64,000 bases of DNA from Hyaloraphidium curvatum. Its lineage: Eukaryota; Monoblepharomycota; Hyaloraphidiomycetes; Hyaloraphidiales; Hyaloraphidiaceae. Within the stretch, counting starts at the first letter, position 1; each line of letters opens with the position of its first letter. The DNA lies in NCBI GenBank assembly GCA_025558095.1, contig JAIVFI010000045.1, forward strand, positions 124,001-188,000, given 5' to 3'. The position numbers and the translations under genes are program-made. The notes beneath the pieces were generated by a model. The model saw only the letters and a program-made list of their open reading frames with translations. It ran no database searches and had not been told where the DNA came from. This document shows positions 21,352 to 32,799 of this stretch, piece after piece.

Positions 21352-22841
21352 ATGACCTCAATAGGGTCTGCATCTGCACCTCAAGCCGCTGAGGCAAAAG
21401 CGGCGCCGCCGGCGATCCCAAAGGCGCTTTCTCGGACTGCCACCGTGCTTTCTTCTTCACGGATGCGCCTCACCGTGTTCCTCAGCCGACACGGCGAATC
21501 GGAGTTCAATCTCACTGGCCGCGTTGGCGGCGATTCGGACTTGAGCGCCATGGGCCACGTTTACGCCCGGAAGCTCCCGGAAACAATGGCCAAGGTGGGC
21601 TGCCTCCCACGTCCGAGCTTCGCGTCGAAACCGCTAACCTCCCTCGTCCGGCTCAGATTCTGCCTGAATCGGTGGAAACGTTGCACATTTGGACGTCAAC
21701 GTTGCGGAGGACACATTCCACGGCGGCTCATTTTCCGGAGAACTATCCCCGGAAGAGCTGGTCCGAGCTCGACGAAATCTACGCCGGGGATTGCGACGAG
21801 TACACCTACGAGGAGATTGAAGAAAAGTGGCCCGAGGTCATGGAGGACAGGGAGCGCGACAAGTTCAACTTTCGGTGGGTCGTTCTATCTGGGAATCTCG
21901 GTCTCGCTGACGACAGTCGGCCCACAGGTATCCGAACGGGGAGTCTTACTCGGATATCACGGATCGGCTGCTCCCATTGCTCCACCATTTGCAAGATGTC
22001 CTCTCTTCACCTTCCTTCCTGTCGTCCGAGGATCGGTCTCCGCGGGAAGCGGTCCTCATTATCGGACATCAGGCCGTCCTGCGTTGTGTCCTCGCCATGC
22101 TGAAGAAGAACGTGGCAGACGACGAGGTTCCTTACGTCAAGGTTCCGTTACACACGCTGATGAGGGTGGAGTGGGGAGGAGACAAGCCCGCCCTGGAAAA
22201 GCGATGGTGTGTTCATCGATCGTTCCATGTTGGCAGGCGCTCATGTCTTCCTCATGTTCTGAAGGCGCATGGACATTCCCGGAGCCGATACCCATCGGGA
22301 AGCGCAGGCAAAACGGACTAATGCTCCGCCGGAACCCGAAGTTCCCTACTCGCCGATCTATTTGTCGAGCTTGAAGCCCGACATCGAGCTTCCACTAGCT
22401 CCTGCAAAGGCCGACTCGGCTCAGAACACACAACCGGCCGCCGTCGAGGACTCTTCGACAAGGAACGGAGGCAAAGCAGGGCCGGACGAAAGCGCGGCCA
22501 CTTCAGCAGGGCCATTGCCCATTGTTGGACACGCTGCTGTCGGGGCCTCGGTTTCGCACGCGGCTCCAACACCCATCAACACCAAGCCTCCCATATTTGC
22601 GCTTGCGTTGACCCCTCCGCCGGGCCCTTCGGCATTGGGCGGTGGGGATCAGGCGGACCTTGTTCCAACCTTGATCCGCGTGCCGTCTGTTGTCGACGTT
22701 GCGTTGGTGGCCGAGAATCTGGACTCTAAAGTCGACGACAACAACAACCCGTCGCTGCAGCTTCCCAAGGGGTTGCCAACTGGGCCCTTTGCGGATCGAA
22801 TGAACAGGGGGAAGAGCTTTTCGTACGGAGATTCCCATTGA
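21352..22841 (+). CDS. Stand-alone fructose-2,6-bisphosphatase-like protein
   Basis: Four exons with introns 21595-21656, 21875-21927 and 22207-22264. The product follows the bisphosphatase half of PFK-2/FBPase-2: FLSRHGESEFNLTGRVGGDS (phosphohistidine His47), SAMGHVYARKL, HIWTSTLRRTHSTAAHF, ELDEIYAGDCDEYTYEEIEE, RYPNGESYSDITDRLLPLL, LIIGHQAVLRCVLAML, DEVPYVKVPLHTLMRVEW and ADTHRE. There is no 6-phosphofructo-2-kinase domain in the 47 residues before the RHGE motif, nor room for one upstream, so the enzyme would only degrade fructose 2,6-bisphosphate. A Pro/Ser-rich tail of about 150 residues follows the domain. The third intron ends in CTGAAG. Confidence 0.88.
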
Positions 22842-22894
22842 TCGTTGGTATAGAATTATGTAACACTTCAAGCTCTTGGCACCGTCCCATTCTC

Positions 22895-25800
22895 TCACGC
22901 CGAGCCAGAAGGACGAGGTTGTCCGAGAAGCTTCGCCAGCGCGCTCGACACTGGCGCAGTCTTGAGCCTTTCCCTTTCGACCATGCTCTCGAAAGAATCC
23001 TCTCGTTCCTCCTCCTCGTACTGCCGCAAGTAGTCCCGCCCTTCGTTCAGGAACCTCCCCACTTCGTTGAAGAATCCGACCGCCCTCTCCCGGTCCCCCT
23101 GGTTTCCGTCCCTCGCTTTGTGCAGCTCCCGCGATATCATGCCCTTCCAGGTGTTGAGGTCGTTCCAGCTCGCGGTCTGCTTGGCCTCCAAAGCCTCGTG
23201 CTCCTGCGTCAAGCGCGCCACATCTTTTCTGAGCTGATCATTCTCGCGCTCCAGCTGGTTCAGTCTCCTTAAGATGCCCGACAGGCCATCTTCGCGATCG
23301 GAATCAGTTGATCCGTCCACCGAGTCCATGATTGGCGTCACTTCATCGTCGAGGGAGGCAGCAGAAGGGGCGCTGGCCCGGACTCCATCCAGACGATCCT
23401 GCGACCCCAGAATGACGCGGTCGTCCTGAGTTTGGTGTTGTCCGTGCAGAAGCCGCGATGAGCCCGTCGATTCTTTCAGAGGTCGTTTCGCCGCGGCACT
23501 CTCCGCGCCCGATTCCTCCAGCTCGAGATCGTCAAGCTTCCGCTTACTGCGGCCCACCGGCTCCGATTTCCGACGACTGCCTTCTTTAGACGCCTGAATG
23601 GCGAAGTGCGTGAGCACCATGGCGAGGGAAGCCTATGAATGACTAACCGCGCCACTTTCGATCGGCAACACCTCCGACTTCCGTGCCTTGGCCATCGCAC
23701 CACGTTCCCGCGCCAATGCGTTGCAAAGCTTGCAACCTCTGTTCACAAAAAGATTGACTGTATCCACGAATCGATGCGTTGGCTCCCCTCGGCACTCAAA
23801 AACAACGCGGCGACTGGATCCTTTGGTTATGCGCGTGGGATCCTGGAAAAGCTGCCCCTTGTTCTCCACCCTGCACTGCACTGCCAGAGGATCATCCGGT
23901 TGAAGATCACGCACCACCATCGCCGCGATGTGGGGGTGAGTGTCCGCAAGCGTTTCTTTGACCGCAGCCGCCTTGCAGTCCCTGCAGCCATAGTGCACGA
24001 AATAGTTCACCGTATCCGCGACTCGGTGCGTTGGCTCTCCCCGGCATTCGAAAACGACGTGGCGACGGGATACTGGAGATAGGAGCGTGGGATCCTGCAA
24101 AAGCTGGCCGCTGTTTTCTTCCCTGCACTTAACCGCCAACGGATCGTCCGGTTGAAGATCGCGCACCACCATCGCCGCGATGTCGGGGTAGGCGTCCGCA
24201 AGCGTTTCCTTAACCGGTGGTCCCTTGCACTCCCTGCAGCCATTGCGCACGAAAACGCCGACCGTCTCCACTTGTCGGTGCGATTGCTCCCCCCGGCACT
24301 CGAAAACGACGCGGCGACTGGATCCTTTGGATAGCAGCGCGGGATCCTGGAAAAGCCGGCCCTTGTTCTCCTCCCTGCACTGCACCGCCAACGGATCATC
24401 CGGTTGAAGATCCCGCACCACCATCGCCGCGATGTCGGGGTGAGTGTCCGCGAGTGATTTACCGGCTGCTGCCTTGCAGTCCCTGCAGCCATTCCGCAAG
24501 AAAATTTGGACCATGTCCACGAATCGGTGCGATGGCTCCCCCCGGCACTCGAAAACGACGCGGCGACTGGATCCTTTGGATAGCAGCGCGGGATCCTGGA
24601 AAAGCCGGCCCTTGTTCTCCTCCCTGCACTGCACCGCCAACGGATCATCCGGTTGAAGATCCCGCACCACCATCGCCGCGATGTCGGGGTGAGTGTCCGC
24701 GAGTGATTTACCGGCTGCTGCCTTGCAGTCCCTGCAGCCATTCCGCAAGAAAATTTGGACCATGTCCACGAATCGGTGCGATGGCTCCCCCCGGCACTCG
24801 AAAACAACGCGGCGACTGGATCCTTTGGATAGCAGCGCGGGATCCTGGAAAAGCCGGCCCTTGTTCTCCTCCCTGCACTGCACCGCCAACGGATCATCCG
24901 GTTGAAGATCCCGCACCACCATCGCCGCGATGTCGGGGTGGGTGTCCGCAAGCGTTTCTTTGACCACAGCCGCCTTGCATTCCCTGCAGCCAACGCGCAA
25001 GAAAACGTGAACTGCCTCCGCAAATCGGTGAGCTGGCTCCTCCGGGCACTCGAAAACGACGTAGCGACTGGATCCTTTGGATATGAGCGTGGGATCCTGA
25101 AAAAGCTGGCCATTGTTTTCCTCCCTGCATTTGGCCGCCAACGGATCATCCGGCTGAAGATCGCGCACCACCATGGCCGCGATGTCGGGGTGAGTTTCCG
25201 CAAGCGATTGCTTGAACCACTTCCTCGCCGGTTCGGGAGACTGCTCGTCGCCATCAGAGCCGTTCGCAACGCTCTGCCGATCATCACTTCCCGCCTGCAA
25301 TCCGTGCCCAGGCAGATGCAGCTGATCACCAGCGGCATCCTCCGGTTCCGAATGAATGTCATCCTCCGCGCTGGCGGCATCCGTCTTCTCCCAACACAAC
25401 GGGCACGAGGGAGGGTTCTTCCTTAGAGCAAAGCTCTTGATGACGGCACTCCAAAGATGGGAAGGATCGTCCGGGCATCGCAAGACGACCATCTTGTTGG
25501 AAAACTTTCTCAGCTCAGCCGGATTCTGCCACAGCTTGCCACCGTTGATGGGATGCCCTTTGCACTTCAGGGCTACCTCCGAGTTCTCGTCCACGTCCTG
25601 AGCTACCATGCTGGCCAAATCAGGGCGCAAGGGCCTCGGTGCCTTCAAGAGGGGCGGCTTCTCGAGTTCGTCCGCATCGTCCTCCTCTGAACTAGCCCCT
25701 TCTGCATCCTCGGCAGAGGCCAATACCGGATCTTTCGGCGTCGATCGAGTCCCTCTTGCTTTGGTCAGCTTCTGCGTAGGCGCTTCATCGCTCTCAAGAG

Positions 25801-27563
25801 GAGGCTTCCGCGTCCGGCGGCGTTTCGGCTCGCTAGAGCTTTGTCCGTCGAGCTCGTTGCCGCGCCGCTTTGCCAACCGAGCAGAGGCATGGCGCTCAGG
25901 GCTCGCCAAGGAAGACCGGTGAGGGCTGCTGCCTCCAGCAACACCACTGACGTCGGATCCAAGGTCGTCCTTGACGAGGCGTGCGTTAGGGCGGTACGTC
26001 GAAACGGAACGCAAACAAACCTCCTCATCTGACGCGAACTTCAGCGAGCTTCCAGAGAAGCTCTCGGATCGCGGCTCCGGAGTCTCGACTTTTGCCAGTG
26101 TTGCAACGCGATCGATCGACTGAGAAGACGCGGAACTCGGGGAATCGGACACATTTGGCTCGCGAGGCGCACGAGTCCGGGTGTGGGGCCGCCGAAAGCT
26201 TTCTGGAGCCTCGAGGGGTGCTTCGATGTCCGCGGCATGTGCGGAATCCGCAGTCAGCAAAGGAATGTCCAGATTGGTCTGCCACCTCGTCCGTGGCCCG
26301 TCCCTGGTCGTTGGCGGAGACATCCTGCCATCCCGGACCTTGGGCGCGGTTGACACAGGCTCCAAAGTCTTCCTGCGAAGCCTCGCCGCATAGTCGCCAG
26401 CCTTTAGGCTTGCAACCGTCCCTTTGGCCGTTTGCACAGTCAAAGACTTGGTCCGTGCGCCCCTCCGCGCGGCGTTTGCGGCGATAGGCTGCTCAATGAT
26501 CTCCGATGTTGGAGAGGAAAGTCCACTTCGCCGTGGTTGCTCTTGCCGCTGCTGCTGAGGAACATGCATCAGAACAGGGTGATGGTGCTCTTCCTCGAGG
26601 ACTCACATAGAGTAATACGGGATCATCATCTTCACCTTCGCTCGAGTTCGAAACCAAATGCACGGGTCGTTCTCGGACACGCCCTTTCGGGCTCTCCGGC
26701 GGAAGGGAAGAGGCGCGTCCACGCGAGCGCAACGGCCTCGGGGTCCGAGCAGAAACAGAATCGGAACTCGACGAGCGGTTCCTCCTTCTGAACTTGCCGG
26801 CAACAACACCGCCGTCTTGTGATGCCGAGGGCGAAGGCACTTCAGTGCCGATTCCCATTGCGAACAAGCTTTCTTTGATGGCTCGGTCCCTCCTGTTCAG
26901 AACCATCCTCTCGAACGCTCCGTTTGCATGGTAGCTCAGCAGCTTGCGCTGCTCGACGCTCTCTGCTGTCAAGGGAACCACCGTATCCTCCGGCTGCACC
27001 CATCCGACGCGTCCCCCGTCGTTGACGTACCTGGGAAGCCAGTGAGGTCACTTTCCAATCTGCTTTCGCAGCAACGACAGAGAACTGACTGCACCGGCAG
27101 CGCATCAACGCCCTCATCGTCCTGAGTTTTTCGAAAGTAATCCCTATTCTGCTTCTTGAGATTCGCCATGTCGCTAAGGTCGACGACCATCGCTGGCCAG
27201 GGCGGGAACTTGTCGTCGGTTTCGCCCTTCGACACGCGAAAGGGAAAGGTAGCATGGTGAGATAGAGACAAGCAAGCAACTTTGAGAACGGAGACGCGTC
27301 CCCGGGTCCGCCGAAACGCGTCCTCCAGATCCTGGACGAACTCGGGGCGACAGTCCCTCCATCCCCCCTCCCCCATGTTGGCATCGAATCCCGAAAATGC
27401 CGCGCCATGCTCTCCCATGGCATAATTCAGACATCGCACTCACCTCGTCGTAATTGGGGACGACAAGCAGGTATGTGCCGGGGGGATACCGATTGACGTC
27501 CTTTTGCCCATTGCTGCTGGTGCCCCTTCCCCGGGTCTGGCGCCTCCCGGGGCTTGCCGACAT
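22895..27563 (-). CDS. PWWP-domain protein with tandem zinc-ribbon repeats and coiled coil
   Basis: Six exons: 27563-27444, 27331-27281, 27226-27090, 27030-26607, 26554-23648 and 23593-22895, giving 1445 residues. The junctions keep phase and rebuild a PWWP domain (RVSVLK, FPPWPAMVVD at about 64-73, VQYVNDGGRVGWVQPED at about 102-118). A long Ser/Arg-rich disordered region with acidic patches follows. Then comes a degenerate unit ending PPSCPLCWEK and six close repeats of 83 residues (about 694-1190), each with THPDIAAMVVRDLQPDDPLA, a Cys, VVFEC, a His and a final GCRDCK pair; this resembles zinc-ribbon DUF4379-type modules. A coiled coil (RRLNQLERENDQLRKDV) lies in the last exon. Chromatin binding is inferred from PWWP. 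Intron 1 (112 bases) and intron 2 (GTTGCT...GAAG) are the least certain. Confidence 0.75.
23690..25225 (-). repeat. Six tandem 249-bp coding repeats (83-residue zinc-ribbon units)
   Basis: Within the large exon of the PWWP gene the same 249-base unit recurs six times, in frame. Units spanning about 24406-24654 and 24655-24903 are nearly identical at DNA level, while the outer copies have diverged (for example HVVFECRGEPTHRVADTV against RVVFECRGEPSHRFVDMV). The 249-base period is seen directly from the recurrence of the segment beginning GAAGATCCCGCACCACCATC at 24406, 24655 and 24904. This points to recent expansion in the middle of the array by unequal exchange. Confidence 0.93.
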
Positions 27564-28110
27564 CGCGCGTCTTCCGATGCGGCGCGAAATTCAATTCTGC
27601 GCCGACGCGCCTTTCGCGACGGGCGCGCAATACGCGCCTACCCGCGAAGGCGGAAAAGGAGCGAAAAGCGCCGCAGTCGAGCGATCACTCGCTCTTTCTC
27701 ACTCCTCTGGCCACCAGGAGCCCATAAAGACCACTTCAATCAACGCGTGCTTGACCTCTTCAATCAACGCGTGCTTGCTTTAGTCTAGGTAAAGTTGATC
27801 CGTTGGATCCGTTGGAGCGGGATCGGCGTGGTCGACTTGGTCTCGAGATCTCGACGAGATTCGCGGTCAAACGCCGCAGGGAAAAGAATGAATGCCACCG
27901 ACGTGCTTCTCGAGAGCTACTCTTACGAATACGATGAATGGAGAGCTATTCAATGGCTGAATCCGCGTTTGTTCTGGTAGGTTCTGGCAGAGTCCGGGAT
28001 CCGGGAATGCTCCGCCGCAGGACCGCGCCGCGCAAGCAGTTCCTGCTCACTACAAATCTCGAGACACCCGGGAAGGACCGGTCGCAACCAATCTACTCCA
28101 GTACGACACT
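27564..28110. other. Divergent spacer with a 20-base direct repeat
   Basis: This spacer separates the PWWP gene from the OTU gene, which point away from each other, so both promoters lie here. A 20-base direct repeat (CTTCAATCAACGCGTGCTTG) occurs at 27734-27753 and 27758-27777, a 24-base period, and another short repeat (CCGTTGGATCCGTTGG) follows near 27798. They could be regulator-binding sites or slippage products. No gene seen. Confidence 0.5.
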
Positions 28111-29361
28111 ATGCATCATCGTCGTCACCCGCTGGAGGACCTGTTTGCCTACGGCGGGCCGCCGTGGAGCGCGCTGAACCCTCGTGCGGGAGATGGCCCC
28201 TGGAACTCCGCGTCGCTCTTCAACGACCCCTTCTTCACGAACTACGGTCGCTTCGGCAGCGGCGCCAGTCCTTGGGGCGTCGCCGCGCCCGCGGAGCCTT
28301 CCAATCGCACGGACACAGGATCGGGACACGGACAGTCGGCCGGTTCCCGCACCCCTTCTCCTCAGGACTCATCGCGCTCCATGGGCCGGAACTCCCGTTA
28401 TGAAGTCGATGGTGCGCCGCCCTCGGAGACTGCTCCAGTTTCGTCGAGAGTGTCACGCGCACCGCAACGCACTGTTCGCTTGAGGCGATTCCCGTTCTAC
28501 TTCCCGACTCCCTACTGCGATCAATGTGACTCGGACGAGGACGATTATGGGATGGATTATCTTCCCTTTGGAGACCTGTTCTGGTCGGATTTCCCGCGGG
28601 GATGGTACGAGCCTCGCCAGCCCGCGACGCGGAAGGCTCCTGGCCACACCGATGCCGCGGCGGCCGTTGCTCCCAAACCACCACCAGCTTCATCGACACC
28701 TCCATTTGAAGAAGAGCCGAGGCCTGTGAGAAAGACCGCTCCTGAGCAAGCCGAGTTGCGCTCCCCGGCGTCGCCAGCCGCGCCTGCGAAGGACATGGAC
28801 TTTGAGACGTCGCTCAGCCACAAGGAAATGCTCTACTCCGCGTTGGACTCCATGGACATTAAGCATAAGGACGTTGGCGGAGCTGGCGATTGCCTTTTTT
28901 TGTCGCTGAGCGACCAGATCGCCAACTATCGCGCTCCCTTCGGAAACACGAAGCAGGCACGTTTTCCGAAGCTCAGTGCCAACCAGATCCGCGGCATCGT
29001 GGTCGACGAGATCGCAACGTCGAGAGATCTGTACAAGTGGGACGTGCTTGCCCTCGTAAACGGCAATGCACGATCGGAAGACGAGGCATTCGACGCCTAC
29101 GTTGCAAAAATGGCGCGCCCGGGCGAGTACGGCGACGCAATCTGCCTCGCTGCTTTCGCCAGGGTCTTTGACTGCGGCGTCGTTGTCTGGATGTGGGACG
29201 ACAAGAAGGACCGTTTGAGCCGCGTGATCGTAGAGTGGGAGGAAGACGGGGACGGACCGCGGGTGGAGAAGCGGAGGCTGCACGTGGGCTGGTTTCCTGC
29301 GGGAGAAGGCGAAAGCGGAAATCACTACTTTTCGGTGTTTCCTGGCGATGTGGAGCTGTAG
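28111..29361 (+). CDS. OTU-domain cysteine protease (deubiquitinase-like)
   Basis: Intronless, 416 residues. The first 240 residues are low-complexity and probably disordered, apart from an aromatic, acidic stretch (FPFYFPTPYCDQCDSDEDDY). The C-terminal third is an OTU domain: DIKHKDVGGAGDCLFLSLSD supplies the Asp-Cys catalytic pair (Cys261), MARPGEYGDAICLAAFARVF is the typical OTU block before the substrate strand, and GNHYFSVF carries the catalytic histidine (His405). OTU enzymes cleave ubiquitin chains; linkage preference cannot be predicted. A Cys between Asp and Leu and the final His are in the right order, so it looks active. No transmembrane segment. Confidence 0.88.
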   Translation: MHHRRHPLEDLFAYGGPPWSALNPRAGDGPWNSASLFNDPFFTNYGRFGSGASPWGVAAPAEPSNRTDTGSGHGQSAGSRTPSPQDSSRSMGRNSRYEVDGAPPSETAPVSSRVSRAPQRTVRLRRFPFYFPTPYCDQCDSDEDDYGMDYLPFGDLFWSDFPRGWYEPRQPATRKAPGHTDAAAAVAPKPPPASSTPPFEEEPRPVRKTAPEQAELRSPASPAAPAKDMDFETSLSHKEMLYSALDSMDIKHKDVGGAGDCLFLSLSDQIANYRAPFGNTKQARFPKLSANQIRGIVVDEIATSRDLYKWDVLALVNGNARSEDEAFDAYVAKMARPGEYGDAICLAAFARVFDCGVVVWMWDDKKDRLSRVIVEWEEDGDGPRVEKRRLHVGWFPAGEGESGNHYFSVFPGDVEL

Positions 29362-29503
29362 CTGTCGTATATGAGTCTCTCTTCGTTGTTATCCGTTTCC
29401 TTCGTGACATGATTTGCGCCTCTCGCGTGCGGAGGAATGCTTGTCCGCAGCCCCTTGCGTCCCCGCCTCAGCGCCCCTTCGCTGAGCGACGCGACGCGAA
29501 ACG

Positions 29504-32500
29504 ATGTCTGCCTCGGCGCCATCGCCATCGACGCCGTCCGGAGAGCCGATGGAGCAGTCCGTCCTCGGTGGCGGCGCCGGCAACCTTCAGGTCGACCCGG
29601 ACGTAATCAAGTTCCTCGAAACTCCGGACCTCCCCATCCTGGGCGCGAAGAAGCTCACTCCGCGGCAACGATGGAACATCGACATGTCCGAGCCATTGAT
29701 TACCACCGCCAAGTGCTACATCTTCAAGTTCAACATCCCGCAGTGGGGCAAGCTCTACCTGTTCGAGAAGAACATCTGCTTCCGGACGCTGCTGTCGGCC
29801 GGGCCCATGAAGCACAGCATCAAGAGGAGCTGGTCCGATGTCGAACGCGTCGAGTCCGAGGATGGCATGGTCCTCAACTCGATGCGGATTATCTACAAGT
29901 ACGGGACCAAGGTGGGACGTTCGCTTCTTGGCCTGGCGGCCCTGACAACGCTCTCTCCAGACCTACCTGGCCTTTGAGCAGCCTGAGGAACGCGTTCGGA
30001 TCCTGACCGCCGCCGAAAAGCTTCTCCGACGCGCGAAGCTCGGGTCGACGGGCTCCTTCGACGTTCTGAGTCCCATTTCGGAAACGGAAGACCTAGAGGA
30101 CGAGTCGGATCCGCTCAAGGTCGCCGACACGGCCTCCGTGAACGTGTCTTTGAACCTGACAACCCTGCGGCGTCCTGGGGCCGAGGGCACGCTCCGGATC
30201 CTGAAAGGGGGCAAGCCGAAACACATCACCATCTTCACAATCGGAAGCAGGTGATGCCAAGCGTCGTGATGATCGCGGCTTTTGCCTTACCGTCGTGCCA
30301 GGGGTGATGTTCAACCCTTCATTTCGCTCTCGAAGACATTGATGAAGCGCGGCTACAAGGTCCGGATAGCCACTTTTGCGGAGTACAAGGCCTGGGTCGA
30401 GGGCCACGGCATTGAGTTTCGGACGGTTGCGGGTGATCCGACGGCGATCATGAGTCTTTGTGTCGACAACGGGTGAGCCGGCCGTGCTTATCGGTGGTCG
30501 ATATCTCTGACAGAATGATAAAGGATGTTTACGATGAAGTTCGTCAAGGAGGGTCTCCAGCAGCTGGACTGGATCAAGAACCTCTTTGAAACGGCCTACG
30601 AAGCCACGGAAGGAACGGACCTCATCTTGCTCACGCAGAGCGCCATGATCGGCGCCAACCTCGCCGAGGCGCGTGCTGTGCCCTGTATGCACGTCTTCAC
30701 GATGCCTTGGTCCGCCACGAAGGAATTCCCTCACCCGTTCATGGTGCCCGAGAAGGACAAGGGCCCGAGCTACAACCTCAGCTCGTGGAAGCTGATCGAG
30801 AATGGCATGGGGGCCGGTTTGCTGCTGAAGATCAACGAGTTCCGCAAAGCACACAAGCTTGTGGGTCGCAGTTTGGCTCGTTCACATTATCCTGCTCATC
30901 CGTTCTTGCTCAGCCGCCTACGTGGCCGCAGGGGCCTGTCGACTACACCCTCATCCCGACCATGTACTGTTTTTCGGAGCTGCTCGTGCCGAAACCGAGC
31001 GATTGGTCGCCACACACCTACAACACCGGCTTCTGGTTCCTGGACAATCCCGACCTTTCGTGGACCCCGCCGGCGGACCTCGTCGAGTTCCTCGATCGGA
31101 AGGACGGCAAGAAGATCGTCTACATCGGTTTCGGATCGATCGTCGTGCAGGATGCCGAGGCCATGAGCCGCGCCATCATCGCCGCGGTGGAACAGGCCGG
31201 CGTGCGCGCGATAGTGGCCGAGGGATGGTCGTCCCGCGGGAAGGAAAAGAAGGAGGCGGGGAAGCCGGCTGCCGCCCCGGCGCCGGCCAAGGAACAGAGC
31301 GACAAGGCTGTTGTCCCGACCCCTAGCTCCACCTCTTCTGTCGACGCCGCGGCGCCGCCGCTGCCTCCCAGGCGGCCGAATGCCGTCTTCCCCCCCGATC
31401 TGTCTCTCGGCGAGCGCGTGACGAGCTTCCTCTTTGATCACAATGGACTCACCAACGACGAAGCGTATGCCGGCCTCTACCAGATCCTCGCCGACTACTC
31501 CAGCAGAGTTGCTGGGAAGGGCGTGGACGCGCCCATCGCGCCTTCCAAGTTCACCGAGGAGCAGGTTGCCGCGCTGAGGGCGGGCAAGCCTGTCCTGGGC
31601 CAAACGATCCCGGCGCGCGGCTCCCTGGGCCAGGCCGCGGACTTCGGAACGTCAAAGTCGAAGAAGGACAAGAAGGCCAAGGAGCCCGAGGCGCCGATCG
31701 TGTGGCCCGACACGATCTACAAGGTCAAGGCGATCCCACACGACTGGCTCTTCCCCCAGCTCGACGGCGTCGTCCACCACGGCGGCGCCGGGAGCACCGC
31801 CGCCGGCCTGCGCGCCGGGTGCCCCACCATCATCAAGCCCTTCTTCGGGGACCAGTACTTCTGGGGCAAGGCCATCGAGCGGCAGGGCCTGGGCGTGTCG
31901 CTCGCGGAGCTCGACGCCGAGGACCTCGCCGCGGCGCTGGTCAAGATCACCACGGACGCGGACATGCGCGCGCGCGCGCAGGCGGTGGGGGAGAAGCTCC
32001 GCGCCGAGAACGGGCCCGAGGTCGCCGCGGACGCGATCGAGAAGGAGCTGGGCTGGGCACGGGACCTGGTCGAGGACCTCCTGACGCGGGCGCAGGAGAA
32101 GAACCGGCTCCGCGAGACGCGCAAGGCCGAGATGGCGGAGCTCAGGAAGCGCAGGGCGGAGATCGCTGCCGAGCGGTCGTCGCTAGAGGCCAAGCTCAAG
32201 GCGCAGGGCAAGTCCAAGAGCGAGATCGACGCCGAGGTCAAGGAGACGCTGCTCAAGTCGGTGACGATGGATCTCGACAGCGACGACGAGAACCAGGACG
32301 ACGACGACGAGGACGAGATGTTGCAGGCAATGGCCGAAATCAGCATCGCGCCTCCCGGCGGCGTCATGACCCGCATGGCCAAGAAGACGGGTCAGGGGCT
32401 CATCAAGGCCACCGTGCTGGGCGCGGGCTTGGTGACCACGGGCCAGGTGTTCGGCCTGCAGCTGGCCAAGAATGCCTGGGACTTTGTCGTCGGAGGCGGC

Positions 32501-32560
32501 AAGAAGAAGGCGGACAAGGAGAAGGCGGCGGCGGACAAGGCGGCGGAGAAGGCGACCTAG
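29504..32560 (+). CDS. GRAM-domain sterol/UDP-glucosyltransferase with a 160-residue insert
   Basis: Five exons with introns 29912-29960, 30251-30301, 30473-30523 and 30861-30913; 950 residues. N-terminal GRAM domain (PLITTAKCYIFKFNIPQWGK, YLFEKNICFRTL), then a GT-B fold: HITIFTIGSRGDVQPFISLS, VRIATFAEYKAWVEGHGIEF, NGMFTMKFVKEGL, VPCMHVFTMPWSAT, IVYIGFGSIVVQD, and the donor-site IPHDWLFPQLDGVVHHGGAG followed by CPTIIKPFFGDQYFWGKAIE. These are hallmarks of sterol 3-beta-glucosyltransferases related to Atg26/UGT80. Unusually, about 160 residues (near 31220-31720) are inserted between VAEGWSS and IYKVKAIPHD. A charged coiled coil, an acidic run and a glycine/alanine-rich amphipathic segment form the C-terminus. 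Intron 3 ends in ATAAAG. Confidence 0.92.
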
Positions 32561-32799
32561 AGCGCGCGACAGTGCTCTGATTGTGCTCGTAAACTTGCTA
32601 TGGTATTGAACCATCAACGTTGAAAGTCCAAAAGGCCCAGCCGGCGCCTGCTTTTCATCCCAGCACCGTCAGGTTCGGGATCTCCTCGGGCCACGGCGCC
32701 CCGCCCCTGTCGATAACCCTGCGGAAGACCGCAAAGGCGATCCTCGCCGACTCCCACGCCGCGCCGACCGCGCTCAGGCTTTCGAGGCTGGACGGGGCG

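Noticed and set aside
24156-25150. CRISPR-like or satellite array at the 249-base repeats
   Set aside because: The repeats are in frame, encode a zinc-ribbon-like unit and have no spacer pattern; they are coding repeats.
22895-26569. Two separate genes: a 978-codon zinc-ribbon ORF and a 241-codon coiled-coil ORF
   Set aside because: A 54-base intron (GTTAGT...TTCAG) removes the stop and the second ATG and keeps phase, and another joins the PWWP exons, so one gene is more likely.
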